Source: CAZSNH01 sp052388455 (GTDB taxonomy: Bacteria > Pseudomonadota > Alphaproteobacteria > Rhizobiales > Hyphomicrobiaceae). From it: a DNA stretch of 25,130 nucleotides. The stretch lies in contig JBQTIA010000054.1 in NCBI GenBank assembly GCA_052388455.1, positions 1 through 25,130 on the forward strand, read 5' to 3'. Below the pieces are notes generated by a model. That model was given only the letters and a program-made list of their open reading frames with translations, was not told where the DNA came from and searched no databases. How positions within the stretch are numbered: position 1 is the stretch's first letter; the number at the start of each line of letters is the position of its first letter. Below, in pieces: positions 1-7,817 of this stretch. Both the position numbers and the translations under genes were made by a program.

Positions 1-2
1 GG

Positions 3-80
3 CTAGTGTGATGATTCCGAAGTTCGCATTCATGTTGCTGCGAGTCCGGGCTGCGAACTTCGGAATCTGAATCACACTAG
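3..80. repeat. Extragenic palindrome, copy 1
   Basis: The left arm at 3-28 is complementary to the right arm at 52-80 over about 26 bp, with a 3-nt bulge in the right arm. The outer ends read CTAGTGTGAT and ATCACACTAG, and the inner part reads CGAAGTTCGCA / TGCGAACTTCG. It shares its CTAGTGT ends and CGAAGTTCGC core with the palindrome at 94-173, so both belong to one repeat family. It lies downstream of the trkH stop codon and could also fold as a transcription terminator, although no T-tract follows. REP/MITE-like mobility is an inference from the paired copies. Confidence 0.8.
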
Positions 81-93
81 AAAACATATGCTT

Positions 94-173
94 GGCTAGT
101 GTCCTTATCGTTCGCGAAGTTCGCCAATACCCTGCAGCGGGTGGTTGCGAACTTCGCGAACGGGACACTAGCC
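94..173. repeat. Extragenic palindrome, copy 2
   Basis: The arm at 94-124 pairs with 147-173. The match runs from GGCTAGTGTCC through CGTTCGCGAAGTTCGC, and the left arm carries a 4-nt TTAT bulge. Copy 1 is only 13 bp away. The element ends 7 bp from the trkH stop codon on the minus strand, so the trkH transcript would run straight into this long hairpin. It may serve as a terminator or mRNA 3' end stabiliser. Confidence 0.8.
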
Positions 174-180
174 GAGCCGA

Positions 181-1629
181 TCAACTGCGCCAGAACTCCG
201 GCCGGAACAGCACCAGCGCCGTGAACAGCTCAAGGCGGCCGAGCATCATTTCGATGGAGAGAGCCCACTTGGCCGCGGCGGGCAGCGTCGCAAAATTTCC
301 GGACGGTCCGACGATGTCGCCGAGGCCGGGGCCGACGTTGCCCAGCGCCTGCGCCGACGAGGACAGCGCGGTGACGAGATCGAGTCCCATGGCGGTCAGC
401 AGCACGGTGAAGATGCCGACGGTGCTCATGTAGATCGCGAGAAACGCCACGACGGAAAAGGGAACGTCGTCCGGCAGTCGCCGGCCATTGTAGGTCATCG
501 TCACCACGCGATGCGGGCTGATGAGATGCAGGAAATGGCTGCGCGTCAGCAGGCCGGCCACCTGAAGCCGGTAGATTTTGATTGCACCCGCCGTAGAACC
601 CGAGCAGCCGCCGACGAAAGTCAGCAGGAAGAACAGGCCGACGGCAAATGCGCCCCACTTCGTGTAGTCCTCGGAGGCGAAGCCCGTCGTGGTGACGATC
701 GAGGTGACGTTGAAGGCCGCGGCGCGCAGCGCCGGCAGGAAGTCGATGTTGCGCGTCAGCGACGACCAAAGCCCGAGGATCACGCTGACGGTGATCAGGA
801 ACAGAAGAAAGGACCGTACCTGCTTGTCGTTCCACAACGCCAGCGGCTCGCCACGGAACGCCTTGATGAAAACCACGAAGGGCAAGGCGCCGAGCACCAT
901 GAATACGGTCCCCGCCCATTCGAGCGACGGCGACTGGAAATGACCGAAGCTGGCATCGTGGGTGGAGAACCCGCCGGTCGCGAGTGTCGCCAGAGCGTGG
1001 CAGACGGCATCGAACGCCGTCATGCCGAGCACCGTGTAGACCACGATGCAGCACAGGATCAGCAGCAGATATACACCGGCCGTGGCGAGCGTCAGCTCGA
1101 AGGCGCGCGGCAGAATTTTCTCGCTGCGGTCCGAGCTTTCGGTCTGGAAGAGCTGCATCCCGCCGACGCGCAGGAAAGGCATCATGATGATCGCCATCAC
1201 GATGATGCCGAGACCGCCGATCCCGTTGAGCAGCGCCCTCCACAGCAGGATGCCGCGGGGCAGCTTGTCGAGCCCGGAGATGACCGTCGATCCGGTCGTA
1301 GTCAACCCCGACATGGTCTCGAAATAGGCGTCCGTATAGCTTAGACCGAGACCGACGAACGGCACCGCTGCGAAGGCGGTGACGACCACCCAGCAGGCCG
1401 TGGTCAGCAGGAAGCCTTCCTTCACCCCGAGCCGGACCGCGCGCTCCTCGTAGGCGAAAAGCACCAGCAGTCCGCCGATGAAGAAGGTGAAAATCGCCGA
1501 GGCGAGAAACACCTTCCAGCCGTCGTGACCGTCCGCGACGTCGACCACCGCCGGCAGCACCATTGCGGACGCGATGATGCACAGCATCAGCCCGAGGGCG
1601 AACAGGATCGGGCGGATCTGGATCAGCAT
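181..1629 (-). CDS. trkH: TrkH-family potassium uptake protein
   Basis: This is an inner-membrane channel-like subunit of the Trk/Ktr K+ uptake system. It normally works with the cytoplasmic NAD-binding protein TrkA, which is not in this window. The 482-residue protein is the usual TrkH length and is hydrophobic throughout. Selectivity-filter P-loops of the four M1-P-M2 repeats are visible: TTTGST near 110-115, ATGGFS near 218-222, TTTGFA near 313-318 and GNVGPG near 430-435. The conserved GCSGSTAGAIK block is at 341-351. No strong Shine-Dalgarno precedes the ATG. About 200 bp separate it from the upstream dehydrogenase gene, so it may have its own promoter. The family call is secure. Choosing between TrkH and TrkG-like names is not possible here. 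Confidence 0.95.
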   Translation of the reverse strand: MLIQIRPILFALGLMLCIIASAMVLPAVVDVADGHDGWKVFLASAIFTFFIGGLLVLFAYEERAVRLGVKEGFLLTTACWVVVTAFAAVPFVGLGLSYTDAYFETMSGLTTTGSTVISGLDKLPRGILLWRALLNGIGGLGIIVMAIIMMPFLRVGGMQLFQTESSDRSEKILPRAFELTLATAGVYLLLILCCIVVYTVLGMTAFDAVCHALATLATGGFSTHDASFGHFQSPSLEWAGTVFMVLGALPFVVFIKAFRGEPLALWNDKQVRSFLLFLITVSVILGLWSSLTRNIDFLPALRAAAFNVTSIVTTTGFASEDYTKWGAFAVGLFFLLTFVGGCSGSTAGAIKIYRLQVAGLLTRSHFLHLISPHRVVTMTYNGRRLPDDVPFSVVAFLAIYMSTVGIFTVLLTAMGLDLVTALSSSAQALGNVGPGLGDIVGPSGNFATLPAAAKWALSIEMMLGRLELFTALVLFRPEFWRS

Positions 1630-1831
1630 TGCTGGCCGTAAGCATCCTTGCCGCGTTGCATGTGCGGCGCGACGGTCGCGGGTATTCGGCGCGAGATCAC
1701 GTCGCCCGCGGCCGCAGTGTGTTCGGGAATGGTAAAGCCACGGTCAAGAGCCGGCGCGGATGCCGAGACGCAAGGCACCGGCCGTCACACGCGGCGTATC
1801 TGCCACTTTGGAACGGCGGCCCGAAGGACGC

Positions 1832-2830
1832 TCAGAACATCGCCGGATGCACCTTGTCGGGCGGGGCATGGCCGTCGAGGAAGGCTTTGATGTTGATGAT
1901 GACTTTTTCACCCATGTCGACACGACCTTCGATGGTCGCCGAACTCATGTGGGGGAGAGCGACAACGCGCTTCGACGCCAGCAGCTTGGGATTGACGGCC
2001 GGTTCGTGCTCGAAAACGTCGAGACCGGCTCCGGCGATCGATCCGGCGTCGATCATGCGCGCCAGCTCGTTTTCATCGATGACCTCGCCGCGGGCCGTAT
2101 TGACGATATAGGCCGAGGGCTTGAGCAGCTTAAGCCGGCGGGCCGAGAGCAGATGATAGGTGGCGGGCGTGTGCGGGCAGTTGACCGACACGATGTCCAT
2201 CCGCATCAGCATCTGGTCGAGGCTTTCCCACCACGTCGCCTCCAGCTCCTGCTCCAGCTCGGTCGAGCTGCGCTTGCGGTTGTGATAGTGGATCTGCAGC
2301 CCGAACGCCTTGGCCCGCTGCGCCACCGCCTGTCCGATGCGCCCCATGCCGCTGATGCCGAGCCGCTTGCCGAAAATCCGGTGTCCGAGCATCCAGCTCG
2401 GCGACCAGCCGGCCCACTGGTTCTTCGGATCGCGCAGGTAGGCGGCTCCCTCGGCCAGCCGGCGCGGCACGGCGAGAATCAGCGCCATGGTCATGTCGGC
2501 GGTGTCCTCGGTCAGAACCCCCGGCGTATTGGTGACGGTGATGGCGCGATTGCGGGCGGTGTCGAGGTCGATGTTGTCGACGCCGGTGCCGAAGTTGGCG
2601 ATCAGGCGCAGGTTGGGGCCCGCCTGGCTGATGACGGCGCGATCGATGCGGTCGGTCACGGTCGGCACCAGCACGTCGGCATCCTTGACCGCCGCCACAA
2701 GATCGGCCGCCTTCATGGGCGTATCGTCGACGTTGAGCCGTGCATCGAACAGCTCACGCATACGTGTTTCGACCACGTCCGGCAGCTTGCGGGTGACGAT
2801 GACGACGGGCTTCCGGGTGGAGGTTGGCAT
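1832..2830 (-). CDS. D-2-hydroxyacid dehydrogenase (glyoxylate/glycerate type)
   Basis: A 332-residue cytoplasmic NAD(P)H-dependent oxidoreductase of the D-isomer-specific 2-hydroxyacid dehydrogenase family. It probably interconverts glyoxylate and glycolate, or hydroxypyruvate and D-glycerate (GyaR-like). The substrate-binding half includes NFGTGVDNID (79-88). The Rossmann motif GISGMGRIG is at 158-166. The catalytic triad is complete: R247 in TARGE, E276 in DVFEHEP and H294 in LPHMSSAT. The 29- and 18-residue spacings are those of the family. The start codon has only a weak purine-rich sequence upstream. It is transcribed in the same direction as trkH but 200 bp away, so an operon is uncertain. 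The exact substrate cannot be read from sequence; a phosphoglycerate dehydrogenase is unlikely because no C-terminal ACT domain is present. Confidence 0.9.
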   Translation of the reverse strand: MPTSTRKPVVIVTRKLPDVVETRMRELFDARLNVDDTPMKAADLVAAVKDADVLVPTVTDRIDRAVISQAGPNLRLIANFGTGVDNIDLDTARNRAITVTNTPGVLTEDTADMTMALILAVPRRLAEGAAYLRDPKNQWAGWSPSWMLGHRIFGKRLGISGMGRIGQAVAQRAKAFGLQIHYHNRKRSSTELEQELEATWWESLDQMLMRMDIVSVNCPHTPATYHLLSARRLKLLKPSAYIVNTARGEVIDENELARMIDAGSIAGAGLDVFEHEPAVNPKLLASKRVVALPHMSSATIEGRVDMGEKVIINIKAFLDGHAPPDKVHPAMF

Positions 2831-3047
2831 TCGCGTTCCGCTGCTGGTGAATTTCGGCTGGGACTGAGGTCCGTCGGCTGTTCACATCGACGGCGAGGGT
2901 GTGTCTAACAGAAGGTCACGGACAAGACAAAGTAGTGCTTAGGATCGGGGTATGCGGGTGTGTCGCAGGGTCCGCGGCACTCTGGCCCAATCGTTGTGAT
3001 CAAGCTGCGCCGGCTCCGTCGCGCCGGCCCCAAGGAGACGTTGCTCC

Positions 3048-3686
3048 ATGCGTTTTTCGAGGCTGGTCGTCTGCCGATGCGCCGCCGTATTTTCGTCCGC
3101 CAGCCTGGCCCTGTCAGCGGGCATTTCACCGGCGATGGCCGGCGAAACGCCAACCTTGACCGGGGGCGCCGCGACCCAGACATCCGCGGCACCGAGCCCG
3201 GATGCCACACCGGCGACCACGACCCCGTCGGCCGCTACCGGCGGCGGTAGTGGCACGGCCGTCCCGCGCTTCGTCAGCCTCAAGTCCGACCGCGTCAACC
3301 TCCGGGCGGGGCCGGGCACCGAATATCCGGCCTCCTGGGTGTTCCGGCGGGCCGGCCTGCCGGTCGAGATCATCAAGGAGTTCGATGCCTGGCGTCAGGT
3401 GCGGGACGCCGACGGTGTTTCGGGCTGGGTGCTGCAGTCGTTCCTGTCCGGCCGACGGACGGCGCTCGTGCTGCCCTGGGAGGCCAAGGCCGAAACGCCG
3501 CCGCAGACCGCCGTCCATTCCGACGACAGCGAAGGCTCGCGGGCTGTCGCCATGGTCGAGGCCGGCGTGATCGCAAATGTTCACACCTGCGACGGCCGCT
3601 GGTGCGACGTTTCGATGGACGACGTCAGGGGGTACATCGCCCAGAAGAAGCTCTGGGGCGTCTACGACGGCGAAAAAGTCAAATAA
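3048..3686 (+). CDS. Secreted bacterial SH3 domain protein
   Basis: A 212-residue exported protein of unknown function. Residues 1-31 form a signal peptide ending in ISPAMA, followed by a low-complexity Ala/Thr/Pro/Ser linker to about residue 72. The first SH3b-like domain (about 76-137) has the typical RVNLRAGPGTEYP signature and a GWVL strand. A second, weaker SH3b-like unit at about 150-208 contains HTCDGRWCDV and GYIAQKKLWGVY, with two Cys residues that could form a disulfide. Such domains usually bind cell-wall or other periplasmic ligands. AAGGAGA lies about 11 bases before the ATG. It converges on irr with a 46-bp gap and diverges from the dehydrogenase gene across 217 bp with no other recognisable feature. 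Confidence 0.88.
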   Translation: MRFSRLVVCRCAAVFSSASLALSAGISPAMAGETPTLTGGAATQTSAAPSPDATPATTTPSAATGGGSGTAVPRFVSLKSDRVNLRAGPGTEYPASWVFRRAGLPVEIIKEFDAWRQVRDADGVSGWVLQSFLSGRRTALVLPWEAKAETPPQTAVHSDDSEGSRAVAMVEAGVIANVHTCDGRWCDVSMDDVRGYIAQKKLWGVYDGEKVK

Positions 3687-3732
3687 CCGCCGAGCGGCTG
3701 GTCAGCCTGGACGCAGACCCGGATGTCAGCTC

Positions 3733-4161
3733 TTATTTGACCTTCGTCAGCCGGACGACTACGTCGACGTGGCTGATGCGCATTCCCTCGGGCGGCTCCG
3801 GCAATCCGTCGACACGGATGGCGTTGCCCGGAATGTCGAGAACCTCGCCCTTGTCCTCGACATAGAAATGGCTGTGGTTCGAGGTGTTGGTGTCGAAATA
3901 GGTCTTCGATCCCTCGACGGCGAGTTCACGCAGCAGTCCGGCTTCCTTGAACTGGTGCAGCGTGTTGTAGACGGTCGCCAGCGAAACGTGCTCGCCGGTC
4001 GCGGTGACTTCGGCGTGCAGGGCCTCGGCCGAAATATGGCGGTCACAGCCGCTGAACAGCAGCGTGCCAAGTGCAATCCGCTGGCGCGTCGGCCTGAGGC
4101 CGGCCTGCCGCAGCAGCTCGGGGATGATCTTGCAGTGCGTGCCGATGATCGTATCGGTCAT
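3733..4161 (-). CDS. irr: Irr, Fur-family iron-response regulator
   Basis: A 142-residue DNA-binding regulator of the Fur superfamily. In rhizobial relatives, Irr controls iron uptake and haem biosynthesis genes by binding ICE motifs under iron limitation. The recognition helix region SLATVYNTLHQFKEAGLL is at 60-77, preceded by GLRPTRQR (21-28). The metal/haem-associated His pair NHSHFY is at 95-100 (H96, H98). The N-terminal Cys-Pro haem regulatory motif of Bradyrhizobium japonicum Irr is absent. The ATG at 4161 matches the normal family length; the reading frame stays open upstream only as antisense of the fabA region. It diverges from fabA, a neighbourhood seen in other alphaproteobacteria. 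Its likely targets in this window are the ICE-like sites at 19966-19982 and 25043-25059. Confidence 0.93.
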   Translation of the reverse strand: MTDTIIGTHCKIIPELLRQAGLRPTRQRIALGTLLFSGCDRHISAEALHAEVTATGEHVSLATVYNTLHQFKEAGLLRELAVEGSKTYFDTNTSNHSHFYVEDKGEVLDIPGNAIRVDGLPEPPEGMRISHVDVVVRLTKVK

Positions 4162-4444
4162 GAAAACGTTCGGAGCCTCGGGGCGTTGGGAGAGATTGTC
4201 GACTGGATACAGTGACAACCTAGCTATAAACGACTGTAACGACAATAGAACCGGTCGTCCAAGTGAGGATCGAGAGATGATCCTTCGGAGGATGACCGCT
4301 TCCAACCGATGGCGAGCTTTCCTGCGGCAATATATTGGCCTGCCGCGGACGCCGCAACACCCTCGGATGCCGCATCCGGGTGAACCCCGGGCGCCCTTGA
4401 CGCTGAGCCCATTTGCCTTTTGAAGGGGGCAGCAACGACGGCTA

Positions 4445-4480
4445 GGGACGGCGGCCGGGTCATGCGGCCACCGCCGTCCC
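4445..4480 (+). promoter_or_regulatory. GC-rich hairpin in the fabA leader
   Basis: Perfect 10-bp arms GGGACGGCGG (4445-4454) and CCGCCGTCCC (4471-4480) flank a loop that itself contains GGCC...GGCC, so the stem can extend. It ends 26 bases before the fabA ATG and about 17 bases before the AGGA Shine-Dalgarno. No T-tract follows, so a simple terminator is unlikely. It could be a leader structure influencing fabA expression or an insulator between irr and fabA. The rest of the 345-bp irr-fabA intergenic region holds no other feature I can name. Confidence 0.5.
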
Positions 4481-4506
4481 GTCGCCAACAGAGGCGTGCA
4501 GGACAT

Positions 4507-5046
4507 ATGGCAGACCGCCGGTCGAGCTACGATTTTCAGGATCTGCTGGCCTGCGGACGCGGCGAGCTTTTCGGACCGGGCAACGCTCAGCTGCCCCTGC
4601 CGCCGATGCTGATGTTCGACAGCATTCCGCTGATCTCGGACCAGGGCGGACCACACGGCAAGGGCCAGATCGTTGCCGAGCTGGCAGTCGCAAGCAACCC
4701 GCGTCTCAACTGGTTCTTCGATTGCCACTTCCAGGGCGACCCGGTGATGCCCGGCTGCCTCGGCCTCGACGCGCTCTGGCAATTGACCGGATTCTTCCTC
4801 GGCTGGATGGGTGCCCCCGGACGCGGACGGGCGCTCGGCGTCGGCGAGGTCAAATTTACCGGCATGGTGTTGCCGACGACCCGGAAGGTCGAGTACGTCA
4901 TCGAGCCGAAACGTGTCATCCTGCGCCGGCTGAAGCTGGCCATCGCCGACGGTCAGATGAAGGCTGATGGACAGGTGATCTACACGGCGACGGATCTGAG
5001 AGTGGGCCTGTTCGAGGCGGGCGAAGCTCCGGCCGCATCGGGCTGA
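4507..5046 (+). CDS. fabA: FabA, 3-hydroxydecanoyl-ACP dehydratase/isomerase
   Basis: A 179-residue cytoplasmic enzyme that dehydrates 3-hydroxydecanoyl-ACP and isomerises trans-2- to cis-3-decenoyl-ACP. This is the step that introduces the double bond in anaerobic-type unsaturated fatty acid synthesis. The single hot-dog domain carries the active site in FFDCHFQGDPVMPGCLGLDALWQ: H74 and D88, with the 14-residue spacing of E. coli H70/D84. The ATG at 4507 is chosen because it gives the family length, begins MADRRSSYDF like other FabA proteins and has AGGA about 6 bases upstream; the frame is open earlier but without family-like sequence. It is first in a fabA-fabB-fabI cluster, 71 bp ahead of fabB, and is divergent from irr. 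Confidence 0.96.
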   Translation: MADRRSSYDFQDLLACGRGELFGPGNAQLPLPPMLMFDSIPLISDQGGPHGKGQIVAELAVASNPRLNWFFDCHFQGDPVMPGCLGLDALWQLTGFFLGWMGAPGRGRALGVGEVKFTGMVLPTTRKVEYVIEPKRVILRRLKLAIADGQMKADGQVIYTATDLRVGLFEAGEAPAASG

Positions 5047-5117
5047 ACCGGTCGGACTGGCGAAATCGGCGATCTCTCGATCGGCAGCACGGCGAGGGAA
5101 CTTGAAAGGGTTGGCGG

Positions 5118-6350
5118 ATGAGACGGGTAGTCGTCACCGGCATGGGCGTTGTTTCCTCGATCGGAAACAACACTCAGGAGGTGCTCGCCTCGCTCCGGGA
5201 GGCGAAGTCCGGCATCGTCAAGGCCGACAAATACGCTGAGCTTGGCTTCAAGTGCCAGGTGCACGGCGAGCCTAAGCTCGACTGGGAAGCGCAGGTTCCT
5301 CGCAAACCGCGCCGCTTCATGAACTCCGGCATGGGCTGGAATTACATCGCCATGGATCAGGCGATCCGTGACAGCGGTCTCCAGGCCGGCGACGTCGTCA
5401 ACGAGCGCACCGGCATCGTCATGGGCTCGGGCGGCCCGTCCACGGTCGCCATCGTCGCCGCTGCGGAAACCACCAAGTCCGCCGGCGGGCCGAAGAAGAT
5501 CGGGCCTTTCGAGGTGCCGAAAGCGATGTGCTCGGGACCGTCCGGCGTGCTCGCCACCGCCTTCCAGATCAAGGGCACCAACTATTCGATCTCGTCGGCC
5601 TGCGCGACCAGCGCCCACTGCATTGGCAACGCCGCCGAGCTCATTCAGTTCGGCAAGCAGGACGTGATGTTCGCCGGCGGATGCGAGGAGCTGGACTGGA
5701 CACTCTCGAACATGTTCGACGCCATGGGCGCCATGTCGAGCCGCTTCAATGCGACGCCGGAAAAGGCCTCCCGCGCCTACGACAAGAACCGCGACGGCTT
5801 CGTGATCGCCGGCGGCGCGGGCGTACTGGTTCTCGAGGAGTTGTCCCACGCCAAGGCACGCGGCGCCCGCATCTACGCCGAGGTGGCCGGCTATGGCGCC
5901 ACTTCGGACGGCTTCGACATGGTGGCGCCCTCGGGCGAGGGCGCAGTGCGCTGCATGCAGCAGGCGCTGAAGGGCCTCGATGGCAAAGGCACGCCGAAGA
6001 TCGACTACATCAACCCGCACGGCACCGGCACGCCGGTCGGCGACGAGCGCGAGATCCAGGCGATCCGCCAGGTCTTCGGCGAAAACATTCCGCACATTTC
6101 ATCGACCAAGTCGCTCACCGGCCATTCGCTCGGCGCCATCGGCGTGCAGGAAGCCATTTTCTCCCTGCTCATGATGAACAACGGCTTCGTCTGCGAAAGC
6201 GCAAATATCGAAGAGCTCGATCCCGCTTTCGAAGGCGTACCCATCGCCCGCAAGCGCCTCGACGATGTTCCGCTTAACTGTGTCATGTCGAACAGCTTCG
6301 GGTTCGGCGGCACCAATGCCACCCTCGTCTTCCGCCGCCTGGACGGTTAA
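5118..6350 (+). CDS. fabB: FabB, beta-ketoacyl-ACP synthase I
   Basis: A 410-residue condensing enzyme with a thiolase fold. It elongates acyl-ACP with malonyl-ACP and is required to extend the cis-unsaturated product of FabA. The catalytic triad is visible: C162 in SSACATS, H301 in NPHGTGTPVGD and H336 in KSLTGHSLGA, with K331 nearby. The C-terminal GFGGTNATLVF motif is present. The length and the MRRVVVTGMGVVSSIG start are typical of FabB. Pairing with fabA favours FabB over FabF. An AGGG-containing purine stretch precedes the ATG. The gap to the preceding gene is short, so co-transcription with fabA is likely. Confidence 0.96.
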   Translation: MRRVVVTGMGVVSSIGNNTQEVLASLREAKSGIVKADKYAELGFKCQVHGEPKLDWEAQVPRKPRRFMNSGMGWNYIAMDQAIRDSGLQAGDVVNERTGIVMGSGGPSTVAIVAAAETTKSAGGPKKIGPFEVPKAMCSGPSGVLATAFQIKGTNYSISSACATSAHCIGNAAELIQFGKQDVMFAGGCEELDWTLSNMFDAMGAMSSRFNATPEKASRAYDKNRDGFVIAGGAGVLVLEELSHAKARGARIYAEVAGYGATSDGFDMVAPSGEGAVRCMQQALKGLDGKGTPKIDYINPHGTGTPVGDEREIQAIRQVFGENIPHISSTKSLTGHSLGAIGVQEAIFSLLMMNNGFVCESANIEELDPAFEGVPIARKRLDDVPLNCVMSNSFGFGGTNATLVFRRLDG

Positions 6351-6482
6351 TCGCCTGTCATGTCGCGGCGCTAGGGAGTTCGATTCGAGCTCTTCTGAGG
6401 ACCCGGCATGAGACTCTACAAGAACGGCAGCGGCTGGTTCGAGATTCATGGACGCGCCTTCGGCGCAACAACGAGAGCTTCG

Positions 6483-7355
6483 ATGGCCACCACAGATTTC
6501 TCAAAGCCCGGCCCCCTGATGCAGGGCAAGCGCGGCCTCATCATGGGCGTCGCCAACGAGCGGAGCATCGCCTGGGGCATCGCAAAGGTGCTCGCCGGAC
6601 AGGGCGCCAAGCTCGCTTTCACCTACCAGGACGGCGCCTTCGGACGCCGCGCGCAGCCGCTCGCCAAGTCGATCGGCTCCGAGATCGTCGAGCCGGTCAA
6701 CGTGCTCGATCTCGACAGCGTCGATAAGGCGTTCGCTCGCATCAAGGAGGTCTGGGGCGGCCTGGATTTCGTCGTTCATGCGCTCGCCTATTCGGACCCC
6801 AAGGAGCTGTCGGGCCGCTACGTCGACACGACCCGGGATAATTTCACCAATACGATGGTCATCTCTTGCTTCTCTTTTACGGAGATCGCCAAGCGGGCGG
6901 CGGCGCTGATGCCAGAAGGCGGCGCCCTTCTGACGCTGAGCTACGGCGGCGCCACGCGCTCCGTGCCCTCCTACAACGTGATGGGCGTCGCCAAGGCGGC
7001 TCTCGAAGCCTCGGTCCGCTACCTGGCGGCCGACCTCGGCCAGCAGGGCATCCGCGTCAACGCGCTGTCCGCCGGCCCCATGCGCACATTGTCGGGCGCC
7101 GGGGTCTCGGATGCCCGCGTGATCTTCAATTTCCAGAAGGAGCATTCGCCGCTGAAGCGCACGCCCACCCTCGACGAGGTCGGCGGATCGGCGCTCTACC
7201 TGCTCTCGGATCTGGCCGGCGCGGTCACGGGTGAAGTTCACTTCGTCGACTGCGGCTACAATACCGTTTCGATGCCGACGCTGGACGCCCTCAAGGCCGC
7301 CGACACCGACATCAAGAGCGCCGCCAGCCGCCCGCCGAGCGAAGCTGCGGAGTAG
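6483..7355 (+). CDS. fabI: FabI, enoyl-ACP reductase (NADH)
   Basis: A 290-residue SDR-type enoyl-ACP reductase catalysing the last reductive step of each elongation cycle. The N-terminal motif GKRGLIMGVANERSIAWGI (15-33) is the atypical FabI nucleotide-binding loop. The active site reads LSYGGATRSVPSYNVMGVAK, with Y154, Y164 and K171. The position of E. coli G93 (contact site of triclosan) is Ala102 in VHALAYSD. The ATG at 6483 gives the usual length; an in-frame ATG at 6408 has a better Shine-Dalgarno (GAGGA) and would add 25 residues not typical of the family, so the start is uncertain. The C-terminal tail past about residue 262 (DALKAADTDIK onward) is somewhat longer than usual. It is the last gene of the fabA-fabB-fabI cluster. 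Confidence 0.93.
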   Translation: MATTDFSKPGPLMQGKRGLIMGVANERSIAWGIAKVLAGQGAKLAFTYQDGAFGRRAQPLAKSIGSEIVEPVNVLDLDSVDKAFARIKEVWGGLDFVVHALAYSDPKELSGRYVDTTRDNFTNTMVISCFSFTEIAKRAAALMPEGGALLTLSYGGATRSVPSYNVMGVAKAALEASVRYLAADLGQQGIRVNALSAGPMRTLSGAGVSDARVIFNFQKEHSPLKRTPTLDEVGGSALYLLSDLAGAVTGEVHFVDCGYNTVSMPTLDALKAADTDIKSAASRPPSEAAE

Positions 7356-7367
7356 CGGTCGTCAGGC

Positions 7368-7553
7368 CTATCTCTTTCGCTGCCTCTTTCTCTGCCGCCA
7401 GAATTCGTAGCCGATAGCGGCGAGCCCGATCGGCATGAGGATGTCATGCCAGCGCCACGAGAGGTTGCCTTCGAAGCTGGAGATGACGATCCCGAAGGCC
7501 CATATGAGGCCGCATAACATTAGAAGGGCAAAGCCCAGTGGGTGCGTGAACAT
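7368..7553 (-). CDS. Small two-helix membrane protein
   Basis: A 61-residue protein of unknown function with two predicted membrane segments (about 7-27 and 38-50) and a strongly basic C-terminal tail, RQRKRQRKR, which should be cytoplasmic. Support for its being real: a GGGAG Shine-Dalgarno 7 bases before the ATG, a good hydrophobic profile, and neat placement in the gap after fabI, with stop codons only 12 bp apart in convergent orientation. I do not recognise a family. Confidence 0.68.
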   Translation of the reverse strand: MFTHPLGFALLMLCGLIWAFGIVISSFEGNLSWRWHDILMPIGLAAIGYEFWRQRKRQRKR

Positions 7554-7652
7554 TCGATTTCTCCCAATAGGGACGAGCGGAAATAAATGCTGCGGCCAAG
7601 TCTACAACGGGCCGGCACACGCCCCTGTTCCGCAGGGGAATCGCATTTGGAC

Positions 7653-7730
7653 GTAGGTTGGGTCGAGGCACGAGACCCAACAACTTTGGTCGCTCGAGTT
7701 TGTTGGGTCTCCTTCGTCGACCCAACCTAC
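7653..7730. repeat. Nested palindromic extragenic repeat
   Basis: Outer arms of 14 bp pair perfectly: GTAGGTTGGGTCGA (7653-7666) and TCGACCCAACCTAC (7717-7730). Inner arms of 12 bp pair perfectly: GAGACCCAACAA (7672-7683) and TTGTTGGGTCTC (7700-7711). Each half also folds on itself, because GTTGGGTC and GACCCAAC are both present in it. An outer AATCGCAT/ATGCGATT pair (7639-7646 and 7743-7750) may extend the unit to about 112 bp. It resembles the widespread GTAGGNTGGGT-type repeats of proteobacterial genomes. It lies between the small membrane gene and the TPR gene. Confidence 0.8.
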
Positions 7731-7817
7731 ATTTCGCGCCATATGCGATTGCCCTACCCTGTTCCGGGCGCGACTCCGCAATCGGGCGAAGCTGCAGTGC
7801 AGCCTTCGATCCGCCGG

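Noticed and set aside
1630..1831. Possible gene or RNA in the trkH upstream gap
   Set aside because: No protein-like frame, no known RNA motif and no clear promoter pair could be identified.
4162..4782. Upstream extension of the irr frame to a 349-residue protein
   Set aside because: The added part is antisense to the fabA region and unlike any Fur protein; the ATG at 4161 gives the normal Irr length.
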